A stretch of 64,000 nt of DNA from Armatimonadota bacterium (GTDB lineage: Bacteria > Armatimonadota > Fimbriimonadia > Fimbriimonadales > Fimbriimonadaceae): the NCBI GenBank assembly GCA_027451905.1, contig DAIDHV010000001.1:224667-288666 (forward strand), written 5' to 3'. Below the pieces are notes generated by a model. It searched no databases. It had not been told where the DNA came from and worked only from the letters and a program-made list of their open reading frames with translations. The stretch's first letter is position 1. Every line of letters starts with the position of its first letter. Below are positions 37,548-45,459 of the stretch, one piece after another. The position numbers and the translations under genes are program-made.

Positions 37548-38554
37548 TATCTTTCGACGAGGGTAGGTACCGGGACCGTTTCTACAACTTCGTGCATCAC
37601 TCGAGACGCCCCTTCGATTGCACTCGCCCCAGAATGTATCCTAGCTTCTGCCCTTAGCATCACGCGGTGGCCCAAGACTGCGGCGACAACTTCTTTAACG
37701 TCATCTGGCTTCACAAACTTTCTGCCGTTGATTGCCGCGGTAGCTTGCGCTGCTCGCATAACATGCAAACTGCCCCGAGGCGAAGACCCCAATGAAATCA
37801 TCGGGCTTTCCCTGGTTGCGCGGACAATGTCTACGATGTAGCCAACAACAGATTCGTGAATAAAAACGTCTCTTACCGCCTTTTGTGCCTCCGACAGCAC
37901 TTCTAGGCTCGTCACCTGCATCACAGAATCCAACGGGTCAACTTGGGCTCTTCCCAGCAAGATTTCTGCCTCCGCGCTCCGAGACGGATATCCCAAGGAC
38001 AGCCTTGCAAAGAAGCGATCAAGCTGGGCCTCTGGTAAGGGATAAGTGCCTGTCATTTCCACCGAATTCTGGGTGGCAATCACAAAAAATGGGCTTGGCA
38101 AATTTCTGGTCTGCCCTTCTGAGGTCACCTGGCCTTCTTCCATTGATTCCAACAATGCCGATTGAGTTTTTGGCGTCGCTCGGTTGATTTCATCAGCCAA
38201 AATAACGTTGCCAAAGATCGGCCCCGGTCTAAATTCAAAATCGCTGGTGCGTTGATTGAACACGGAGCCGCCCGTGATGTCGCTTGGAAGCAAATCCGGA
38301 GTAAATTGAACCCTTCTAAACTCGCCGCCAATCGCCTGAGATATCGCTTTGGCAAGGGTGGTTTTTCCAATGCCGGGAATGTCTTCTAACAACAGATGGC
38401 CGCCGCTGAGCAAGCACATTACCGCTAGCCGAACTTTTTCTGACTTCCCAAGGATCGCCTTCTCAATTTCCTCGGTTAGTTTGCCGGCTGTGTCCTGAAC
38501 CAGTTCCACATCTGCACTGCCAGCAGCCTGACCCACTACAGCCTGCAATTCCAT
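37547..38554 (-). CDS. MoxR-family AAA+ ATPase
   Basis: A 335-residue AAA+ chaperone-like ATPase. Walker A is GIGKTTLAKA (lysine about 64), Walker B LADEINRATPKTQSALLESM follows at about 126, with sensor 1 VIATQNSVEM (about 160) and sensor 2 arginine in GSSPRGSLHVMRAA. MoxR proteins assist assembly or activation of partner proteins, often those with von Willebrand-type folds such as the DUF58 protein encoded next. First gene of the operon MoxR-DUF58-transglutaminase-holA. Confidence 0.92.
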   Translation of the reverse strand: MELQAVVGQAAGSADVELVQDTAGKLTEEIEKAILGKSEKVRLAVMCLLSGGHLLLEDIPGIGKTTLAKAISQAIGGEFRRVQFTPDLLPSDITGGSVFNQRTSDFEFRPGPIFGNVILADEINRATPKTQSALLESMEEGQVTSEGQTRNLPSPFFVIATQNSVEMTGTYPLPEAQLDRFFARLSLGYPSRSAEAEILLGRAQVDPLDSVMQVTSLEVLSEAQKAVRDVFIHESVVGYIVDIVRATRESPMISLGSSPRGSLHVMRAAQATAAINGRKFVKPDDVKEVVAAVLGHRVMLRAEARIHSGASAIEGASRVMHEVVETVPVPTLVER

Positions 38555-38707
38555 TCCCTTATCCTACTCAATACGCCTCGTGGAACCAATAGTTTGTGCT
38601 CTTTGCTAAAAAAACTACAAATTCCATAGACTATCTGACGCAAGGCAGTTTGATTAGGGTTCTCGTTACTTTTTTGGTCCTCTCAATTCAGGGTAGGGAG
38701 TCCACAA

Positions 38708-39760
38708 GTGCTAAAATTTTCTGTGCCCGAATCAATTCAAAATGGCCAATGTGTTGTTGGCGTGGACCTCGGCGGGACCAATGTTCGCGCCTGTGTTTAC
38801 AACCAAGACGGTTCACCAGTTGGGACCAAGGTTTCCGAGCCGTCTCATGCCCAGTCGGGATCCGCAGGCATTTTTAGGGCCATTGCCGACGCCGTCACTA
38901 GGGCGATCAATTCCGCCCCAGGTTACAGCCCCGCAAAAGTTGGGATGGCGATCCCTGGGATTGTTGATAACCTCGCAGGGGTCATTCGTTGGGCTCCAAA
39001 CTTTGGAGAAACCGTTGACGGGGTGTTTCAATTTTGGGAAAACATCAACGTTCGGGAGCCACTAGAAAAGGCACTCGGCATTCCTTTTGTGCTTGGCAAC
39101 GATGCTAATCTGGCGGCGCTTGGTGAATATAAATTTGGATCCGGCAAAGGCAACGCATCGTGCCTTGTCATCCTCACAATGGGCACCGGAATCGGGGGCG
39201 GTGTTGTCATAGCGCCTGTCGCGGTGACCGGCAACGCAAGCAGTACCTTGCTGCTTTTAGGAGGTAATCAAGGAGGAATCGAGTTGGGGCATACCATTAT
39301 CCAAAAGGATGGGTTAGACAGCAGTGCAGGAGCCTACGGGTCTATCGAGGCATACTGCCAACGAGACTCTATTATCAGAAGGGCCCAAAACAAGCTAATT
39401 CGGGGCAGAAAATCTTCTTTGCACGACGCGGTGCAAGGCGATTACGGCAAAATAACCCCCCTGATCCTTAGCCAAGCCGCCGCAAATGGCGACGACGTGG
39501 CCCTCGAGGTTTGGGAAGAAGTCGGAACTTTCTTGGGTATCGGGATCGGAAATATGATCAACATCTTTGCCCCCCAAATTGTGGCAATCGGCGGCCAAAT
39601 CGCGAAAGTTGGCGAGCCACTTCTCAAACCTGCCCGCCATGCTGCCCAATCTGTTGCCATACCCAACCTTTTTGAGTATGCTTCCATTTTGCAGGCAGAA
39701 CAAATCGATGACGCTGGACTGCTTGGCGGAGCCGCTCTTGCCCTTGAATCTCTGAAATGA
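38708..39760 (+). CDS. ROK-family sugar kinase without the zinc motif
   Basis: A 350-residue ROK kinase, likely glucokinase or N-acetylhexosamine kinase. The phosphate-binding loop GVDLGGTNVRACV is near residue 18, with the catalytic-aspartate region VLGNDANLAALGE (about 128) and TMGTGIGGGVV (about 156). The usual ROK zinc site, C-x-C-G-x-x-G-C-x-E after the conserved GH, is replaced by GLDSSAGAYGSIEAYCQ, leaving no cysteine ligand. The start is GTG at 38708, chosen for the GGGAG about 9 bases upstream. Its stop overlaps the start of the next small gene as ATGA. Confidence 0.85.
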   Translation: MLKFSVPESIQNGQCVVGVDLGGTNVRACVYNQDGSPVGTKVSEPSHAQSGSAGIFRAIADAVTRAINSAPGYSPAKVGMAIPGIVDNLAGVIRWAPNFGETVDGVFQFWENINVREPLEKALGIPFVLGNDANLAALGEYKFGSGKGNASCLVILTMGTGIGGGVVIAPVAVTGNASSTLLLLGGNQGGIELGHTIIQKDGLDSSAGAYGSIEAYCQRDSIIRRAQNKLIRGRKSSLHDAVQGDYGKITPLILSQAAANGDDVALEVWEEVGTFLGIGIGNMINIFAPQIVAIGGQIAKVGEPLLKPARHAAQSVAIPNLFEYASILQAEQIDDAGLLGGAALALESLK

Positions 39761-39936
39761 AGCTGACTCCTCAACCGATCAATTTAGATGAATTGCCTGT
39801 GCTTGAGTTAGAAAAAGAGCAGTACACCATCTCTGGAAACCGAAATTTATACCATTACAAGCTAAAATCTAAAGACAAGAGTCGAACGCAAGTCAACTCT
39901 AACCCGCACCAGGACGATACAGAAAAGAAAAAATGA
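39757..39936 (+). CDS. 59-aa uncharacterised protein coupled to ROK and E2 genes
   Basis: A short frame starting ATGA over the ROK kinase stop and ending ATGA over the E2 start, so it is linked at both ends by 4-base overlaps. It encodes a very hydrophilic protein (MKLTPQPINLDELPVLELEK... to ...DDTEKKK) with no membrane helix, rich in Lys, Asn and Asp. The double overlap is strong evidence of real translation, and translation through it would couple E2 expression to the kinase. No known family; a regulatory or structural accessory of the dehydrogenase complex is possible but speculative. Confidence 0.6.
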   Translation: MKLTPQPINLDELPVLELEKEQYTISGNRNLYHYKLKSKDKSRTQVNSNPHQDDTEKKK

Positions 39937-41159
39937 CGGACGTAATCATGCCCAAAATGGGCGACGGAATGGAAGAAGGAACCCTTCTTGAATGGCTGAA
40001 ACAAGACGGCGAGATGGTGAAGTCTGGCGAAGTTATTGGATCTATTCAAACCGATAAAGCCACTTTGGAACTTGAGGCCCCTGCATCAGGAAAGCTGTCT
40101 GGAATTCTGATCCACAGCGGAGAAACGGTTCCGGTTGGCAAATCAATCGCCGCAATCCTTGCCAACGGAGAATCCTTACCTGCGGGTTGGGGCGCTTCTG
40201 CAAGTCAAGGTGCCTCCTCTAAACCAGAAGTTCAAACTCAATCCGCTCCAGTTGTTCCTGAGGAACCGACCGCGCCCTCGGGTGAGACTTCACGAATCAA
40301 GGCAAGCCCATTGGCGCGAAAAACGGCTCAAGAGCAAGGAGTTACCCTTTCTGAAGTGACAGGAACCGGGCCCGGAGGGCGAATCATTCAAGAAGATGTC
40401 CTAGCCTATGCGTCGGCGCCAAAGTCAGCTTCAAGCCCCATCAAGTCTGCCCCTCCGGTTGCAATCGCAGCAGCAAAAGATGACGTGCTCATTCCCCTTA
40501 GTCGCCTCAAGAAAATCACCGGTGAAAGAACGTTGCAATCCAAGCTCACCGTGCCTCACATCTATGTTTCGTTGACAGTAGACGTAGATAAAATCGCCGA
40601 CATTCGCGAGCTCTTTCAGCAGGATGGCGCCCCGAAACCTAGCATCAATGACTTTGTTATCAAGGCTTGCGCCCTTGCCCTGAGAGACATGCCCTTGGTC
40701 AATTCTTCATTGACCACCAATGGAATTCTCCAGCATGGCAGCGTCCATATTGGTATCGCGGCTGCAATCGAAGAAGGTTTAACCGTCCCCGTGCTGAAAA
40801 ATGCGGATTTAGCAACTCTAGGCCAGATTTCTGCCCAAGCCAAGGCACTTGTGCAAAGAGCCAAGGAGAACAAGTTAAGCCTCGATGAACTTAGCGGATC
40901 AACGTTCTCGATCTCGAATATGGGAATGCTAAATATTGATAGCTTCTGCGCCATCATCAATGCTCCCAATGCCGCAATTCTTGCCATTGGGTCTGCGAAA
41001 AAGGCTGCCATTCCAAACGACGCTAATGAACTTGAAATCAAAACTCAGATGACGATCACCGGCTCTTTTGACCACCGCGTTGTTGATGGTGCCGAGGCGG
41101 CTAAGTTTATGAATTTGGTAAAAAATTACCTTGAGCGCCCGACTCTGCTTCTGAGCTAA
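39933..41159 (+). CDS. 2-oxoacid dehydrogenase E2, dihydrolipoyl acyltransferase
   Basis: Core component that carries the acyl group from E1 to CoA. The N-terminal lipoyl domain has the lipoylation lysine in TDKATLELEAP (Lys42). A Pro/Ala/Ser linker follows, then the E1/E3-binding domain (ASPLARKTAQEQG to GRIIQEDVLAYA, about 124-160) and the catalytic domain with DHRVVDG (His381, Asp385) near the C-terminus. The 408-residue length fits one lipoyl domain. It pairs functionally with the fused E1 at 5.6-7.5 kb; which substrate is unclear (pyruvate or branched-chain). Its 3' end overlaps the convergent CDF gene by 53 bases. Confidence 0.93.
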   Translation: MTDVIMPKMGDGMEEGTLLEWLKQDGEMVKSGEVIGSIQTDKATLELEAPASGKLSGILIHSGETVPVGKSIAAILANGESLPAGWGASASQGASSKPEVQTQSAPVVPEEPTAPSGETSRIKASPLARKTAQEQGVTLSEVTGTGPGGRIIQEDVLAYASAPKSASSPIKSAPPVAIAAAKDDVLIPLSRLKKITGERTLQSKLTVPHIYVSLTVDVDKIADIRELFQQDGAPKPSINDFVIKACALALRDMPLVNSSLTTNGILQHGSVHIGIAAAIEEGLTVPVLKNADLATLGQISAQAKALVQRAKENKLSLDELSGSTFSISNMGMLNIDSFCAIINAPNAAILAIGSAKKAAIPNDANELEIKTQMTITGSFDHRVVDGAEAAKFMNLVKNYLERPTLLLS

Positions 41160-42060
41160 GCAGTTTGGCCTTAATCGGATCAAACGGATCAACGTGGATC
41201 ACCACGATAGCAGGATCAAATTTGTCTTTGATCCTTTTCTCAATCGTGTCGGCAATCTCGTGAGCCTCCACAATCGTTAACGCAGTAGGCAAAACAATGT
41301 GGACGTCTAAAATCTTCACGCTTCCGCTTAACCGACTGCGCATTCGATGGTGGCTCAGCACCCCCGGGGTTGACTGAATGATCTGGTCAATCTGATCTAA
41401 AGTTGATTTAGGCAAGGCATGATCGATCAACTGCTGAACCGCTAAATTCCCATTCTTTATCGCCCCAACAATGAGCCACAAGCTAACAAGGATGCCTAAG
41501 GTCCCATCAAGCCATGTCCACCCTTCTAACCAAATGCCGACAAGGGCCAGCATGACCGCGAAACTGGCAACGAAGTCACTCTTGAGGTGGAGTCCATTAG
41601 ATTGCAATGCCAAAGATTGGGTTTGATGAGCAACTTTGCTGACGTACAGGCCTGCGATCAAGCTTGTCAGAGAGCAGAAAAGCAACAGGACGGCAGCAAT
41701 TTTGGCATGGTGAACAGTTTGAGAGCCAACCAAGTGCTGGGCAGAATGAAACAAGGCAAAGGCGGCTACCACAACCAAAAACGAAGATTCTGCAAGACCA
41801 ACCACCGCTTCAATCCGCGCGTGGCCATAGGGATGGTTTTCGTCAGCAGGCTCTTCCGCCTTTTTTATGCCAACCCTCGTCACGAAAGAGGCAACAACGT
41901 CGGTTAGGCTATGAAGGGCCTCACTAAGAAGAGCAGCTGAGCCCGAAAACAAAGCTCCCAAAACCTTGACCAAGGCTAGCACAAGGTTAGCAATCAACGA
42001 GATTGCGGCCGCTTTATTCTTCGATTCATTTGCCTGTTGATCTAGTGTCAAGAGCGTCAT
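41107..42060 (-). CDS. cation diffusion facilitator transporter
   Basis: A 317-residue CDF metal/proton antiporter with six helices and a cytosolic C-terminal domain (about 215-300). ALLSEALHSLTDVVASF in helix 2 and NHPYGHARIEAVVGL before helix 3 are the family landmarks; the helix-2 aspartate position reads Glu in SEALHS, while the later Asp is kept. HMD-type residues DHALP and HHRMRSR in the C-terminal domain suit metal sensing. Substrates are usually zinc, iron or manganese. The last 17 codons lie antisense to the end of the E2 gene. Confidence 0.88.
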   Translation of the reverse strand: MTLLTLDQQANESKNKAAAISLIANLVLALVKVLGALFSGSAALLSEALHSLTDVVASFVTRVGIKKAEEPADENHPYGHARIEAVVGLAESSFLVVVAAFALFHSAQHLVGSQTVHHAKIAAVLLLFCSLTSLIAGLYVSKVAHQTQSLALQSNGLHLKSDFVASFAVMLALVGIWLEGWTWLDGTLGILVSLWLIVGAIKNGNLAVQQLIDHALPKSTLDQIDQIIQSTPGVLSHHRMRSRLSGSVKILDVHIVLPTALTIVEAHEIADTIEKRIKDKFDPAIVVIHVDPFDPIKAKLLSSEAESGAQGNFLPNS

Positions 42061-42190
42061 TTGAATTATGGCGAATCGTGGACAAGAGATTATCTTAACT
42101 TTATGGGGAGTTAGCCGAACTTAGCCCGCCAAAACCTCGTCCAAATTGCTAAGTTTAAGGCAATGATTCCAGTGGGGAGGAAGACTAAAT

Positions 42191-42538
42191 ATGCCGATAC
42201 ATAAGGTTCAGATGATGAGAAACACCCCACCGTTCGAAGACTCGGTTTCTAGCAATTTTCTGCCCGACATTACCGTCGCGAATTTGAAACTGTGCCCTTT
42301 GTGCGATTCCCTCAATGCCAAATCCAATCAATGCTGCTTTGTGTGCGGGTGGACGGGAAAATTCATCAATGACTGCAAAAAGCTGCGATCAAGCCTTGTC
42401 ATCCTATTAGAACAGTGTCCCGATCTTGCCTACTCCGTTAAGGTCAAAGTCGCCAAACCAAAACCAACTTGGCAGCAACTGTGGACTTTGTTCAAAAGGA
42501 CGTTCTTTTCGTGTGGAAAACTCGATCTTAAGGCGTAA
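42191..42538 (+). CDS. small zinc-ribbon protein
   Basis: A 115-residue protein with two CxxC knuckles spaced like a zinc ribbon: LCPLCDSLNAKSNQCCFVCGW (about residues 34-54). The rest is basic with two Trp-containing helices. GGGGAGG lies about 10 bases before the ATG. Proteins of this sort often bind nucleic acid or protein; no specific family is recognised. It is transcribed ahead of dnaB and separated from it by 65 bases. Confidence 0.65.
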   Translation: MPIHKVQMMRNTPPFEDSVSSNFLPDITVANLKLCPLCDSLNAKSNQCCFVCGWTGKFINDCKKLRSSLVILLEQCPDLAYSVKVKVAKPKPTWQQLWTLFKRTFFSCGKLDLKA

Positions 42539-42603
42539 TTAGGTTCCGTGGATTAGCTTCACCCCTGGTAACTTGACAAACATAAAGGCATACTTTAGGG
42601 GTC

Positions 42604-44067
42604 ATGGCCGTCATCACAACTCTCGACAATGCTCCCATTTTTAGCGATGAAGCAGAAATGTCGGTGCTGGGCTCGATGCTTTTTAATGAGAACGCCCTTA
42701 TTGAAGTTCTCAGCGTCCTTGAAGACCACGACTTTTATCGACCTTCCCACAAAACCATCTTCCAAGCCATGCGCCGCCTTCATGAGCGGAAGATTCAAGT
42801 TGATCTGACAACCTTGCGCGATGAGCTGAACTTGGCTCAGAAACTCAATGACGTAGGCGGAGAGGCTTACCTTATCCAAATTGCGGAGTTCGTTCCGTCT
42901 CCTGCTAATGCCGCTTTTTATGCATCCAGCGTTCAAGACCGATCCACTCTAAGAAAATTAGAAGCGGTTGCCCGAGATATTATCGGCTTAGTCAGGGCTC
43001 CCAGTGATCTTTCCGTTCCCGAACGTGTATCAGAGGCTGAACGCAAAGTCTTCGAAATCAATAACTCAAAATTGGGTTCCTATTTTGAACCAATCAGCAA
43101 ACTGACAAGCGATTTTACGGCTTCACTCGATACGATCCTTGATAAGGGAGTGGCACCCGATGAACTTGTCACCCACTTTGCCGATCTTGATCAAAAAATC
43201 AACGGACTTAGCAAGGGAAACCTCATCATCGTTGCGGCAAGGCCCGGCATGGGAAAGACTTCGTTTGCCCTTGAGCTTGGCATCCGTGCTGCCAAGCAAA
43301 AAATGGGTAGCGTTGCCATCTTTAGCCTAGAAATGAGCGCACAGCAGCTGGCCCAAAGAATGGTTTCAATGCTGAGTGGAGTCAATGCTTTCAAACTCAA
43401 GACTCCGGATATGGTGACCAGAAACTACGATGCGGTCACCGAGGCGATGGAAAGCTTGATGAACCTACCCATTTTTATTGATGCAACAAGCGGAATTTCT
43501 CCCATGGAAATGCTTGCCAAATGCAGAAGACTTGCCCGAGAAGGTGAACTGGGCCTGGTTGTGGTGGACTACCTTCAGCTGATGCAAAGCTCCAAGAAAA
43601 CGGAGAACCGCGTCCAAGAAATCTCCGACATTGCGAGAAGCCTTAAATCGATGGCAAGCAGCCTCAAGGTTCCCATTATTGCCCTTAGCCAGCTAAACCG
43701 AGGGGTTGAAGCAAGAGACAATAAACGCCCACAACTTGGAGACCTTCGAGAATCTGGCTCCATTGAAGCAGAAGCCGACATCGTTTTAATGCTGTACCGA
43801 GACAGCTACTATCAAAGTGCAGAAAGCCTGGAGTTTGAGGAAGATCCAAATCCAGACCGCGTTGAAGCTGCCGAGGTCAATGTTGCCAAAAATCGAAACG
43901 GGGTGACGGGGCCTGCCATTCTTGGATTTCAACCCAGCTATATGCGCTTCCATAACCTCGACCAAGATTCCATCGAGAACTACCGAAAGTCAGTGACCGA
44001 GAAGAAAAATCGAGAACCAAGGATGCCAAGAAAAGGCAGGGACAAGGGAGACGGTTACGGGGAATGA
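42604..44067 (+). CDS. dnaB: replicative DNA helicase DnaB
   Basis: Hexameric 5'-3' helicase of 487 residues. The N-terminal domain (PIFSDEAEMSVLGSMLFNENAL) binds primase, and the RecA-like ATPase domain begins near 190. Walker A is ARPGMGKTS (Lys218), Walker B LVVVDYLQLM (about 318), and the H3/arginine-finger region has LSQLNRGVEARDNKRP and DLRESGSIEAEAD. No intein is present. The tail is basic (RKGRDKGDGYGE). Its stop overlaps purD as ATGA, so the two genes are coupled. Confidence 0.96.
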   Translation: MAVITTLDNAPIFSDEAEMSVLGSMLFNENALIEVLSVLEDHDFYRPSHKTIFQAMRRLHERKIQVDLTTLRDELNLAQKLNDVGGEAYLIQIAEFVPSPANAAFYASSVQDRSTLRKLEAVARDIIGLVRAPSDLSVPERVSEAERKVFEINNSKLGSYFEPISKLTSDFTASLDTILDKGVAPDELVTHFADLDQKINGLSKGNLIIVAARPGMGKTSFALELGIRAAKQKMGSVAIFSLEMSAQQLAQRMVSMLSGVNAFKLKTPDMVTRNYDAVTEAMESLMNLPIFIDATSGISPMEMLAKCRRLAREGELGLVVVDYLQLMQSSKKTENRVQEISDIARSLKSMASSLKVPIIALSQLNRGVEARDNKRPQLGDLRESGSIEAEADIVLMLYRDSYYQSAESLEFEEDPNPDRVEAAEVNVAKNRNGVTGPAILGFQPSYMRFHNLDQDSIENYRKSVTEKKNREPRMPRKGRDKGDGYGE

Positions 44068-45335
44068 GAAGATTTCTTGTTCTTGGTTCTGGAGGCAGAG
44101 AGCATGCCCTCTGTTGGAGGCTTGCCCACGAAGCAGAAGTCCATTGCACGCCCGGTAATCCTGGCATAGCCGACGACGTTCCGTGCTATGGCATACCACT
44201 CTATGATGTCGAAGGGATCATTCACCTGTCCAAGCGATTAGCGCCCGTCACAATTGTCATTGGTCCGGAAGACCCCCTGATTTCTGGTCTCGCCGACAAT
44301 CTCAGGGCGGCTGGCTTTTCCGTCTTTGGCCCTGGTGCGCTTGGAGCCCAGCTTGAGGCTTCGAAGAGTTTTTCTAAGGACCTCATGAAGAAGCACAATG
44401 TGCCTACCGCTCATTTTGAAACTTTCATTGAGGTCAACGCCGCCCTAGAGTGCGCTAAGAAAAAAACCGCCGAGAGAGGAGGCGTTGTTGTCAAGGCAAG
44501 TGGAAACGCTCTTGGCAAAGGAGCCGTGGTTTGCCAGTCGTTTGCAGAAGCAGAAGAAGCTCTCACCCAGTTTTTGGTAGAAAAAACCTTGGGAGAAGCA
44601 GGCACAACCGTGGTAGTTGAAGACCTCTTGAAAGGGCCCGAGTTCTCTTTGCTGACCCTTGTCAATGGATATGAAATCTACTCTTTACCGATCGCTCAAG
44701 ATTACAAACGGGCCATTGATGGTGATCAAGGGCCAAACACGGGTGGCATGGGTAGCTACTGTCCATCAACCTGGGTGACCCCAGACCTGATCCAATCCTC
44801 TGAGCAGCAAATTGTGTGGCCAATTGTCCATGCTCTCAAGGCATCCCAAATTGACTTTCGCGGCATGCTGTTTTCGGGGATTATGGTTGAAGACGGCAAA
44901 CCCTATTGCCTGGAATACAACGTCAGATTTGGTGATCCGGAAACCCAATCTATTATGATGAGGCTAACTTCGGGTTTAGCCCATGCCATCCAAGCCTGTG
45001 CCGAGGGGCTCACAATTCCCCCCATCGAAATCGACGAGCGTCCCGCGGTTTCGGTGGTCGTTGCCGCAGAAGGATATCCCAAAAATCCCAAAAAAGGCGC
45101 AAAAATCTGGATTCCAGAACTAGAGCGAGACACCAAGCTCTTTTACGCAGGCGTCAGCAATCATCAAAATCAACTGGTCGTCAGTGGAGGCAGGGTGTTC
45201 ACCGCTTCCGCGGTTGGCCGCTCTTTAAGCGAGGCAAGGGATGCTGCCTACCTTTTAGCAAGAGGCATTCAATTTGAAGGGGCATGGATGAGAAGCGATA
45301 TTGCCGACTTGAGCTCCGCCACTCCTTCAGACTGA
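44064..45335 (+). CDS. purD: phosphoribosylamine-glycine ligase
   Basis: ATP-grasp enzyme of purine synthesis that joins glycine to phosphoribosylamine. The N-terminus RRFLVLGSGGREHALCWRL is the PurD signature; KASGNALGKGAVVC (about 145) is the ATP-grasp glycine loop, DGDQGPNTGGMGSY (about 218) the conserved central motif, and YNVRFGDPETQSIMMRL (about 285) the metal-binding strand. Length 423 is normal. Coupled to dnaB by a 4-base overlap. Confidence 0.96.
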   Translation: MRRFLVLGSGGREHALCWRLAHEAEVHCTPGNPGIADDVPCYGIPLYDVEGIIHLSKRLAPVTIVIGPEDPLISGLADNLRAAGFSVFGPGALGAQLEASKSFSKDLMKKHNVPTAHFETFIEVNAALECAKKKTAERGGVVVKASGNALGKGAVVCQSFAEAEEALTQFLVEKTLGEAGTTVVVEDLLKGPEFSLLTLVNGYEIYSLPIAQDYKRAIDGDQGPNTGGMGSYCPSTWVTPDLIQSSEQQIVWPIVHALKASQIDFRGMLFSGIMVEDGKPYCLEYNVRFGDPETQSIMMRLTSGLAHAIQACAEGLTIPPIEIDERPAVSVVVAAEGYPKNPKKGAKIWIPELERDTKLFYAGVSNHQNQLVVSGGRVFTASAVGRSLSEARDAAYLLARGIQFEGAWMRSDIADLSSATPSD

Positions 45336-45459
45336 TGAGTGCAATCAGAGGGTGCACGGTTCAGATTTTAGAAAACCGCGGGACTTGGTTAGGTGCAAAT
45401 TTAGCTGTTTTTGTATTTTCAAGCAATTCTGGTTTGCCAAATTCAAGTAACTTTAAAGG

